Assembly (NCBI RefSeq): GCF_029227915.1
Contig: NC_079878.1
Coordinates: 15,190,001-15,254,000, forward strand
Source: Hydractinia symbiolongicarpus
Taxonomy: Eukaryota; Cnidaria; Hydrozoa; Anthoathecata; Hydractiniidae
DNA length: 64,000 nucleotides
Direction: 5' to 3'
In this document: positions 35,274-45,048 of the stretch, piece after piece
Numbering within the stretch: position 1 is the first letter of the stretch
Layout of the letters: each line of letters begins with the position of its first letter
Position numbers and translations under genes: made by a program
Notes under the pieces: generated by a model
Databases searched by the model: none
Told to the model about the DNA's origin: nothing
Seen by the model: the letters and a program-made list of their open reading frames with translations, nothing else

Positions 35274-35769
35274 TTTCCGTTACGGCGTGGCTAAAGAACC
35301 GGTATCGGCTCTTTAACTAAAGAACCGGTAAATTTTTAGCCGGCTCTTTAATTAAAGAACCGGTAAATTTTTAGGTCACGTGATTCATCTAGACCACCAT
35401 GCTATACGGCGTGCATTCCCTCCATGCTCGCTCTTTCCAAAATGGTTCTCATTGCGGAAGGTCAGTTGTACTCTTCGTTTGAAGAATTATAACAAAAATT
35501 AGCTTGTATAAGCAGAGAAATTTTACTGAATTGTGGTTAAGGGATTGTAGAACTTTAAAAGCAGCACAGGGAAGGGTTAAAAATGAATTAAATCCTAATT
35601 TGAAATAACATGTGTTAGCGGAGGAAGGTCGCTAAAATCTCGTGAGTCATCAGGATTGCGAACTTCATCGGAAGTAATTTTTTTTTATTTATGCTTTTTT
35701 GTGAGAAGATTCTCCTAAATTGTCAGCTGTTTTATTTTGTAATGTTTTCCATATAACTATGCAACAAGG

Positions 35770-36275
35770 ATGCCCCTTTACCATAGCTGTAAGAGTGTCT
35801 GTAAGGATGGAAAACACTTGCAAGTAAATCCTGTCAGTGAGGTAAGTATGCCTTATTCAATGCACATCTACCTGTTCAAATTGCTACATTTTTCTTGGTT
35901 AATTTTTGCCCTTAACAACAACGAGCTAAGAGGGTTCCTTTCATACTCATGCTGCCATTACATAACGTTTAATGTTTTAAGGTGGGGTTTATGACCGTGA
36001 CAAATAACGCACCAGAGAATTTAATAGTTAGGTCTGTTATTGCACTAAATGTTTTTGAATAAGTTTTTACAATAATGCAATTCTCACAGTTCCTTAGGAA
36101 TTGTGTAAAACTCCTGTGGTCTAAGGGTAAGATTCTGGTGGAGGATTTCATAAGAGATCCAGGTTCAAATCCTGGCAGGAGTTAATAGGGCCAAAGGTAA
36201 TGCCTCTCTTTGGTCATGCTACTTTCTTTTTTGCAGATACAGTGTGCAAAAGCAGCATTTGGAAATATGGCGTAA
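35770..36275 (+). CDS. Possible small spliced ORF inside the TIR element
   Basis: The first piece is ATG 35,770 to 35,841 (MPLYHSCKSVCKDGKHLQVN...), ending at a strong donor GAG|GTAAGTA. The second starts after a strong acceptor (CTTTCTTTTTTGCAG, 36,236) and reads IQCAKAAFGNMA to TAA at 36,273-36,275. Both are phase 0, and AATAAA follows at 36,282. The product would be about 36 residues, or the end of a longer captured gene with upstream exons (a donor-like GAAG|GTCAGT occurs at 35,461). The intron contains the tRNA-like sequence. Not recognised. Confidence 0.4.
36110..36182 (+). pseudogene. tRNA-like sequence with intact pol III A and B boxes
   Basis: 73 bases with a perfect 7-bp acceptor stem (ACTCCTG/CAGGAGT), a D-arm (GTCT/AGAT) and a perfect T-arm (CCAGG TTCAAAT CCTGG). 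Box A is TGGTCTAAGGG, box B GGTTCAAATCC. The anticodon arm does not pair, although a TTC (Glu-like) triplet lies in about the right place. I call it a tRNA-Glu-related pseudogene or SINE head rather than a working tRNA. Confidence 0.65.
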
Positions 36276-36389
36276 CAAGTGAATAAATATATATCAAAGT
36301 TTTTAGAATGTTCTCTTCCCGTTGCATTTTTTGAGCATATATTACTCCAATATCAACTTTTATTTCATAAATTACTGATTACTCGTCTT

Positions 36390-36910
36390 CGTTAAAAAAC
36401 TTTTAACCAGCACTCTAAGTATCTCTGAAAAAAACCCAGTGCTTTAAGTCTATTGAATCGCACGAAAAAAACTGGCGCTCCTGATGAGTCTCACGAAAAA
36501 ACCCGGCACTTTAAGGTAACTTTGTCTTCTACAAAAAAACCGGCACTCTAAATCTCGTTAGTATCTTACAAAAAACCCAGCTCTCTAGGTCTAATGAGTC
36601 TTACGAAAAAAATCGGTGCTGTAATATCTCTACAAAAAAACCGGCACTCCAAATGTAAACTTGTCTTCTACAAAAAACTCTAAACACTCTAAAGGTAACC
36701 TTGTCTTGGATAAAGTAACCGGCGCTCTAAGTCTAATGAGTATCTTCCAAAAAAAACGACACTAACTGTTACGAAAAAAACCGGTTCTCTAAGTATCCAC
36801 TGCAAGTATCCACTTTAATTTTCACGAAAAAGTATCACTGCAAGCAAACTGGCACTCTAAGTCTACTGTTTTTTACGAAAAAACCCGGCACTTTAAGCTT
36901 CAGAACGCTT
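36390..36910 (+). repeat. Degenerate tandem repeat inside the TIR element
   Basis: About ten irregular copies of a unit of the form ACGAAAAAACCGGCACTCTA, then AGTCTAATGAGTCTT, spaced roughly 40-60 bp and heavily diverged. CCGG and CTTTAA words are shared with the element ends. Confidence 0.6.
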
Positions 36911-37224
36911 TCAGCTTAAAGCACCGGTAGCTCTTATACACCATTCACGTTGATTATTTAGCAAAAAAAACTGCATTGTTGAGATCCAGAAGGTGTAATA
37001 CTTCTTTCAGTTAACAAATATCATGTCAATTTCTTAAATATCGTTGCGCACACGTCATTTTTAGATTTACCGGTTCTTTAAGCGATTTTGAGCTTAAAGA
37101 ACCGGTACCGGTGCACTAGCCACGCCCTTTCCGTTAGCCTGCAACCATGTCATGCGATAAAGTGAGAGTACACAGTATCTTTACCACCAACTGTGCAGCG
37201 TTCAGGCTCTGTGCTGTCTCTAGA

Positions 37225-38650
37225 TATATATCTATCTTCCATCTGGCGATTTAAAAGATTCCGCCCCGCGTGGCGCTGGCGGAAATCAACGAGGTGGTGA
37301 CGTCATTGATTTTTCACCGCCTGGGTAACTAGGAACCATCTGGGACCAATTTGGGTAAGTTTCTTAAACCTGGATCCTCGAATCTGTTTCGAAATGGACG
37401 GGTTGATGACGTCATCAAAAATTCTTCAAACCCTAATATCTCTTAAACCGTTTGTCAAAAGTACACGATCCTATACGATAGGTATACAAATAGGTATACA
37501 AATTTCTGAAAAAAAAATTTGAGTTTTGACGGGACATTACTGACGTCAGCAAAATTTTAAAGCCCTTATATCTCATTAACCGCTCATCAAAAAAGCACAT
37601 GATCATATACATTCTCTTGATCGGCTCTACACAATAGTGACAACGTGGAAACAAGGTTCTAATTTTTTTTGTGCATGTGTTGCTGACGTCATGAAATCCA
37701 TGTCTGTTTTTCATTTTTATCCTGGCTCAGTGGATTTTTCCACTGGCCTTATCGACTTAGTCCTATCTATATAATAATACGCTAGGTGTGTCTGTCTGTC
37801 ACTTTTGCAAAGTGGATTACATTCTTCAAAATTTTCTTTTCTCAAATTCTATAAAACATCGCCTATAAAATTGTTCTGTAATTTACCAAACTTTACCGAT
37901 AAAATAGCATTGACGTCAAAGGAAAGTTAATTAAGATTAGTGAAGCCATTACAATGCACTTAAAACTTTGAGGCCAAATAACTTGGAAACGAGGTGGTGA
38001 CGTCAATGTTTTTTCACCGCGTGGGTAACTAGGGACAACCTGGGACCAATTTGGGTAAGTTTTCCAAACCTGGGTCCCCGAATCCGTTTCGGAATGGACG
38101 GTTTGATGACGTCATCAAAAAACCTTTAAACCTTGATATCTCTGCAACCGTTTGTCAAAGATACATGATCATATACATTTTCTTGATCAGCATTTCAAGA
38201 TCTATACGATAAAGGCAACAGGTATACAAATTTCTAAAAAAATATATTTATTTTGTATTTGCACTGCTGACGTCAGCAAAAAAACTAAAACAACCTATTT
38301 TTCCATTGTCCTTCTGCCTAAGTGGATTACTCCACGGGATTTATCGACTAGTATAATATAATACGCTTAGTGTGTATGTCTGTCTGTGACAGGCAAAGTG
38401 GATGTGTTCATTTTCCTTTGATATTGTCGAAAAAGTTATGTCACAAATGTTAAATTTTCTAACGTTACGGGGCGCCGTCAATAACACTACTTTAACGTCA
38501 ATATCCTATATATTAAATTAATGAAGCCATTACAGTGCATCTAACATTTTGAGGGCAAATAACTTGGAAACGAAGTGGTGACGTCAATTATTTTTCACCG
38601 CGGGGGTAACTAGGGGACACCTAGGACCCAACCTCGATCCCAGGACATGT
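37225..38650 (+). repeat. Interspersed repeats with TGACGTCA motifs, two to three copies
   Basis: Two clear direct copies (about 37,290-37,520 and 37,985-38,290) and a partial third (from about 38,570) share GAGGTGGTGACGTCA, TTTTTCACCGC, GGTAACTAGG, GGGACCAATTTGGGTAAGTT and GATGACGTCATCAAAAA. Ends near 37,770-37,800 and 38,345-38,390 contain ATAATACGCT and GTCTGTCTGT. They are inverted relative to the copy at 33.2-33.9 kb. Confidence 0.7.
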
Positions 38651-39883
38651 TGTCTCTTTTCGCATATCGGACGGCGAGACGAACATGGCCCTCTTTGATT
38701 TTCGCAGATTTTTAATTAATGCACTCGTGTTACGTTTATCCGGAATTTTTTACTTCCTAGTACTTGGTAAGCGAGATTCAATTTAATTATCAGGGTCTGG
38801 ATTTTATATTTTATCGTGATCGTTAAAAATGGAACTTCTTAGTGAAGACTGCACTGTGAAGACTAAGTAGTTGTGGAGGTGGCTCTAAAGTACATATTGT
38901 TGTTTTAAAGCAAGTATATGTTTTTTAATATTTCCTGAAAACAATGCAAATCATATATTTTGACGCTTTGTTAAAGGCAGTTTTGCCTATGTATTTGGAA
39001 AATTATCAATTTTTCATTTACTTGCTGATCTCTTCCAAGTTAAAAATAAAAAGAATATTGTTTTGGCCATCACCTCTAATCTTCCTTTGTAAATGATCAG
39101 GTAAAATAATTAATGGAATTGTTTTTTCTGCTGCTGTATTAAACTTGGAACATGGGAAGTTTGAAGCAGATGAGAGCTTGCTTGGAAGTAGTGATGCAGT
39201 GGAAGGAAAGCAACGGAAATGTTAAGATTTTATTTGACTATCCAGAATCCTCTTTATCTATCCCAGTTAAAGAGAGGTGATGCGTTCTGGAACTTCATAG
39301 AGAATTGCAGCTCATTCGCGTGTTCTCCCCGGAGAATGGTAGCTACAGAAATCGTTAATAACACTTAGATAGATAGCATATTTTACATGGACACACCTGT
39401 TACATTGGACACATGCTCGACAAAACTTAGACTCTAAATAATGAATTTGATGCATCATACAAAAAAGGTACAAATCGCATTTATATAATGGTAAAACTTG
39501 ATCTTATTTCTCCCAGGTTGCAGCTATTCGAAATTTACGTATTTCCAATCCTTCCAATATTGACGTATATAAACAAACATGGTAAAGCTGCATCTCACAA
39601 GAACCCAGTTGTCCAAAATGAGATCATTGGAACAATGTGTATATTCTTGCGGTCGAAATGCATTGCTCTCCGATGGGGTATAAAGTGGACTTTTCAAGGT
39701 CAAGCCTTCACAGTAGCAACCTTAATTAAACAGAATTTACAAGTAAAACAGCGTTAAAATGTTGCAAAATGACAAAAATTAAGCAGTATATACCTAAAAC
39801 ATATTAAAGATTTGACTAAAAAAAAAAGAATTCCTTGAAAACTCCAGTATATATTGTATTTACGAAGGTTTCACCACAAAAGT
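38651..39883. other. No gene seen
   Basis: AT-rich non-coding sequence. The 89-codon frame at 39,488-39,757 has no recognisable domain. Confidence 0.5.
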
Positions 39884-40179
39884 CCAAACATGGTTGTTGT
39901 GAGTCGCGTCCTCTCCAGCGTTACAAATCTGCTCCGCTTGTACGTTAGGTGACGTTTTTCCAAACATGGTTGTTGTGAGACGCGTCCTCTCCAGCGTTAC
40001 AAATCTGCTCCACCTGTACGTTAGGTGACGTTTGTCCAAACATGGTTGTTGTGAGACGCGTCCTCTCCAGCGTTACAAATCTGCTCCGCTTGTACGTTAG
40101 GTGACGTTTGTCCAAACATGGTTGTTGTGAGACGCGTCCTCTCCAGCGTTAGAAATCTGCTCCGCTTGTACGTTAGGTT
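39884..40179 (+). repeat. 76-bp minisatellite, four copies, containing GCGTTACAA
   Basis: CCAAACATGGTTGTTGTGAG begins copies at 39,884, 39,960, 40,036 and 40,112. Each includes CTCCAGCGTTACAAATCTGC (GTTAGAA in the last copy) and TACGTTAGGTGACG (GGTTAC in the last). The GTTACAA core is the same 7-mer as the iterons in the tandem units starting 430 bp to the right. Confidence 0.9.
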
Positions 40180-40345
40180 ACTTTACAACAGTTATTTCCA
40201 GGAGTCACACAATACATGGAATAATCTTGACTTTGACTTGACTATATGAAAGCAAAATTTTATAATGATGTTCCTATCAAGGTTATTTTACATTTATTTT
40301 ACATCTGTATTTTCGTTTATGCATTTACGCTTACTTTGTATTCTA

Positions 40346-40388
<43 letters not shown>

Positions 40389-40611
40389 TAACAATAACAA
40401 TAACAATAACAATAACAATAACAATAACAATAACAATAACAATAACAATAACAATAACAATAACAATAACAATAACAATAACAATAACAATAACAATAAC
40501 AATAACAATAACAATAACAATAACAATAACAATAACAATAACAATAACAATAACAATAACAATAACAATAACAATAACAATAACAATAACAATAATAATA
40601 ATAATAATAAT
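40346..40611 (+). repeat. (AAT)n / (AACAAT)n microsatellite at the left edge of the tandem array
   Basis: About ten AAT repeats, then more than 30 AACAAT hexamers, then AAT again, abutting the first 8-kb unit. Long frames here encode only poly-Asn, poly-Ile-Thr, poly-Leu and similar runs and are artefacts. Confidence 0.95.
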
Positions 40612-40669
40612 AACCATAGGAGATTATTTTTGTTCCGCTACAGCATTCGTTTGTATTACTTAGCAGAAC

Positions 40670-43600
40670 ATGGCTAACAGGCAACTGCGAAGTGAAGTTT
40701 TGAAACGCGCCCTGAAGGCATGCATCGTCCAACCGGTAATAAGAAAATATCAGGTAGTAGCCGTTCGTGCGATGTGGGGAAGTGATGTTGATGCCCGCGA
40801 GGTCATTTGGGGCAAGAGAATGCAGATGGAGAACATATTGCTTAGCAACGAACAAGTATCCTGTTTTTTTTCTTGTATTACCTATATGGCCAGACCTCGT
40901 AAGAGAAAGTCGATGAGGAAGGAAGGGGAGGAAGAAGAAGGAGCCGACTCTAGCAGTGAAGGTGATAACAGAAACGGCGCAAATGCGCCTGAAACATTTC
41001 CTGGCATTTCTTTCTGGATCGCGTGCGACTTGCCAAACTGTACCTTAAGTCAATTTGAAACAAATTTGTCGAAGTCTTTTATGCAAGCCGGGTTGAATTT
41101 AACAACGTGCAATGCTATACAGACAAGATGTAAATACTTGAACCTTTTAGTACTTGAAATACTGTCAATGTTTTTCGAATATTTTACGCCACATTTGATA
41201 TTTGTAGGCAAAACCAGTGCATTGCAAGCATTCTCAGGATCGTTATACCAAGTCTTGAAAGACCACAATAGGGAAGAAGCAAAACGGATAGTTGAGATAT
41301 CCCATCGCACAATGATTAGGAGTGCAGCTAGAGATGAAGGTGTTCAACTTGACCACGTTGCTGTAATGGAAAGCGAACAGTACTCGATGAAACCCTGTCA
41401 GTTAATTCTAACAAAAAATATTGATAAAGAGGTATATCAAGATGTAATTCGTGGTTTATCCGAAATCAGATTTACATCGCTTGATTTAAAAGTAATTGAT
41501 AAATCGGAAGGTAAGTTGCCACGAACAAATTTACTTACTTCTCCAATAATAAGACTAAGTTTTTTGTAGAAGTTAAAACATGTTTTTACATTGTTACACG
41601 CATAGGCACAGAAGTAACTATTCCCGTTAAGCCAACTAACAAACTTTGTCAATCCGTGGATATAGTTCGAAGGATGATGGAGAGGAATAGCTTTGGGCTG
41701 TGCAATGGAGGTGTATACAAAAAAATAGGAGAAAGCAGATACACATACGTTTACTGTTGTTCGGTGAAAAGCTATCTCTATCGCTCGTTGAAAAACAAAG
41801 CAATCGCCAACGAAATTACGCCAAATTTACGAGAGTTGGTATTTTTGCTGTCGGACGGCGAGTGCCAAATAATTGATCAAATAACTCTGGATTACAATTA
41901 CATTGAATGCTTGCCAAATGGAGTTTGTTATAACATCGCCAAAAAATGTTTCGATGTCAAGCCAAATTTAAAGGGATCTCCCCGAGCATTCGTACGGTAC
42001 TTTCATCGTGAGGGAAAAAATCCCGAACCAAAGCCATTTATAGAAGGTAATTGTTTTTACTTTTCTTTTAACGCGTTAAGAAAATGTGTTTTTTTTCTTT
42101 TAACGCGTTGTAACATATCAAGGTGGTAGTTGTAACGTGTTGTAACGTATTGTAACTTGTTGTAACGCATTGTCAGTGAAAAAAATGTTTTTTTTTATCT
42201 TTTAACGCGTTGTAACATATCAAGGTGGTAGTTGTAACGTGTTGTAACGTATTGTAACTTGTTGTAACGCATTGTCAGTGAAGAAAATGTTTTTTTTTAT
42301 CTTTTAACGCGTTGTAACATATCAAAGTGGTAGTTGTAACGTGTTGTAACGTATTGTAACTTGTTGTAACGCATTGTCAGTGAAGAAAATGTTTTTTTTT
42401 TATCTTTTAACGCGTTGTAACATATCAAAGTGGTAGTTGTAACGTGTTGTAACGTATTGTAACTTGTTGTAACGCATTGTCAGTGAAGAAAATGTTTTTT
42501 TTTATCTTTTAACGCGTTGTAACATATCAAGGTGGTAGTTGTAACGTGTTGTAACGTATTGTAACTTGTTGTAACGCATTGTCAGTAAAAAAAATGTTTT
42601 TTTTTATCCTTTAACGCGTTGTAACATATCAAGGTGGTAGTTGTAACGTGTTGTAACGTATTGTAACTTGTTGTAACGCATTGTCAGTGAAAAAAATGTT
42701 TTTTTTTATCTTTTAACGCGTTGTAACATATCAAGGTGGTAGTTGTAACGTGTTGTAACGTATTGTAACTTGTTGTAACGCATTGTCAGTGAAGAAAATG
42801 TGTTTTTTTATCTTTTAACGCGTTGTAACATATCAAAGTGGTAGTTGTAACGTGTTGTAACGTATTGTAACTTGTTGTAACGCATTGTCAGTGAAGAAAA
42901 TGTTTTTTTTTATCTTTTAACGCGTTGTAACATATCAAAGTGGTAGTTGTAACGTGTTGTAACGTATTGTAACTTGTTGTAACGCATTGTCAGTGAAGAA
43001 AATGTTTTTTTTTATCTTTTAACGCGTTGTAACATATCAAGGTGGTAGTTGTAACGTGTTGTAACGTATTGTAACTTGTTGTAACGCATTGTCAGTGAAA
43101 AAAATGTTTTTTTTTATCTTTTAACGCGTTGTAACATATCAAGGTGGTAGTTGTAACGTGTTGTAACGTATTGTAACTTGTTGTAACGCATTGTCAGTGA
43201 AGAAAATGTGTTTTTTTTCTTTTAACGCGTTGTAACATATCAAGGTGGTAGTTGTAACGTGTTGTAACGTATTGTAACTTGTTGTAACGTAGTTCTAAAA
43301 AAGGTGCACTGAACTACATTTGTAGGTGTCGAAAATAGCTTCCCAGATAGAAATGTGCGGTTGCGTTTTTATCAAAAATGGTACCAAATTTTGCTCGCCG
43401 GTCAGTATCCCATGAAAGAAAAGAAATTGTTGCTGGTAGGTCCTCCTGATAGTGGAAAGACTAGTTGGTTTGCTCCATTTCAAGGTAATTAAATAAAGTT
43501 CGTGAAAACTTCTGACTTTTAGACGGCACTTACTGACATACATTTGTCCTTTTAGGCATTATTCCAGAAATGTACATTGCTGGCGTGGTTCGGGATGGTC

Positions 43601-44955
43601 GATTCTCAGGCCACCTGATAAATAGAAATACACAAGTCGTATTTATGGATGAATGGACTAGCGACAGTCTATGTTGTGAAGATGCAAAAAGAATATTGCA
43701 AGGTAAGTCGATGTCGATGCAGTACATGAACATTTACTTTGAATAAAATGTGGCAATGTGCAGATGGGATACCACTTTCTCTTATAGGCGGCTTGGTTAT
43801 GATCCCGCAAAAACACAAAGAACCGGCCCGTTTTCAATACAATTCGGGTTTTTTTATAACAACTAATATAATGCCGGACTTCGGAAATGGTGTAGATGGT
43901 GAGGCTATCCTGCGTCGTCTTGAAGTTTTCGAAACTAAGACACTTCGAGTGAAGGACAATAGCATAACAAGTAAGTATCTCATGAGAATAAATGATAACA
44001 ATGGTGTAAATCAATATGCATAAAAATAAGTAATGACTTTTTTCCCGTAGAGTGGATGAGAATGCACTGCATGGAAATATTTGTGTACGTTGCCAGCCAG
44101 TTGAAAGACATCTCGCTTTTCACCAGCGAAACCAATGTTGCGAAGAAAAATCAAGTAGGCGCTGTGTACAACGACGTTGATTGCGATCCGTCGGTCTTCT
44201 TGGACGAAGAGCAAACATTGGAAGCATCTAGCAGTTGTCTAAGCACACGAGTTCAGATTGAGAATGCAGTTCCGCAAGAGGCTATCGACTATGCCATTAT
44301 TGCGGCCGACGATAGGGATGGCATTTTGTACCATGCGCTTAACTTTGATCATGAACTGTTTGACATAGAAAACAAGTTACACAGTGCTGAATATATGCGC
44401 AAAATGTACGAGATAGCCGCTGGGGCATGGGAGGAAATCTGCCCATTAATTAATAACGATGAGACCTTGGTAGCATTCAAACGCCGTAAAAGGATCAACT
44501 GGCAGGGTAGTGACACGTTCTACGACACGTGGTTGCTTGCTACAAACTCCTGCCGCGATTGCTTCCCGACAAAAGAAATGAAGGAGCTCTACCCTGATTG
44601 GGCACAACTAATTGAGCAAGACGAAGACGAAGGAGAAGGTAGTAGCCACGACCGCGAAGAGAACGAGGAAGAAGAAGAGGAAACAAACGAAGAGGAGGAA
44701 GGTCATAGGGAAGAAGAAGAAACAGAAGAACATGAAATCAATGCTCAGTCGACAAAACCTGTTTCCACTGTTAAGCAAGAATATATGCCGTTTTGTCCAG
44801 CAAATAACAGTACTGCTTTTATAGACCTCGTGTCAGATGATGAAAGTGTTCCTGAAATTTCTTCAGTAAAATTAGAGCTATTTTCCGCAGATAATTCAAC
44901 CACTTCTCTCGATTGTGGTGTTATCTGCATTAGTTCGGACGAAGAAGACAATTAA
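40670..44955 (+). CDS. SF3-helicase replication-type protein, copy 1
   Basis: Six exons: 40,670-41,510, 41,570-42,046, 43,326-43,484, 43,556-43,702, 43,788-43,970, 44,051-44,955. All introns are GT-AG and phase 1, giving about 903 residues. A 78-base in-frame intron (41,130-41,207) may also be removed. The ATG at 40,887 (MARPRKRKS, a nuclear-signal-like start) is an alternative initiator. Exons 3-5 hold the SF3 core: Walker A GPPDSGKTS (about residues 478-486), Walker B VVFMDEW (about 520-526), a QKHKEP segment where the DNA-binding hairpin is expected, motif C FFITTN (about 563-568), and ILRRLEVF with paired Arg. Such hexameric helicases open and unwind origins in small DNA viruses and related elements. 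The upstream 440 residues are a candidate origin-binding domain (inference). The acidic tail has two SUMO consensus sites and two SUMO-interaction motifs. Confidence 0.85.
42067..43290 (+). repeat. Iteron array A (TTGTAAC type), 12 copies, inside helicase intron 2
   Basis: Units of about 102 bp. Each has a degenerate TTTTAAC, then TTGTAAC 10 bp on, a 22-bp step to another TTGTAAC, three more at 10-bp spacing, and a degenerate TTGTCAG. The unit ends in a purine stretch and an oligo-T run. It lies wholly within the intron 42,047-43,325 that separates the N-terminal half of the protein from the ATPase core. The 10-bp phasing puts sites on one face of the helix. Confidence 0.95.
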
Positions 44956-45048
44956 AAAAAAACTTTTTTGCGTTTTCCTTCCCTCATATCCCACCACATA
45001 CTCCTTTTCTAAAGTGACATGCGAAAAGCGGTTTTCTCTACAGAAATA

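Larger units (their letters stand above)
35283..37127. mobile_element. 1.85-kb TIR element with 9-bp target duplication
   Basis: TTTCCGTTA lies directly outside both ends (35,274-35,282 and 37,128-37,136). The left end reads CGGCGTGGCTA and the complement of the right end GGGCGTGGCTA. Both are followed by inverted and direct copies of AAAGAACCGGT and TCTTTAA. A duplication of 8-9 bp fits hAT or Mutator-like transposition. No transposase is encoded. The interior carries a tRNA-like sequence, a possible two-exon ORF and a degenerate tandem repeat, so it looks like a non-autonomous element with captured sequence. Confidence 0.75.

Noticed and set aside
40246-40855. Long ORFs encoding poly-Asn, Ile-Thr, Leu, Val-Ile and Cys-Tyr runs
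   Set aside because: Translations of the AAT/AACAAT microsatellite in different frames; not genes.
40856-40893. A 38-base intron (GTATCC...GGCCAG) in helicase exon 1
   Set aside because: Too short, and removal breaks the frame; the exon is open through it. The ATG inside it at 40,887 is kept as a possible start.
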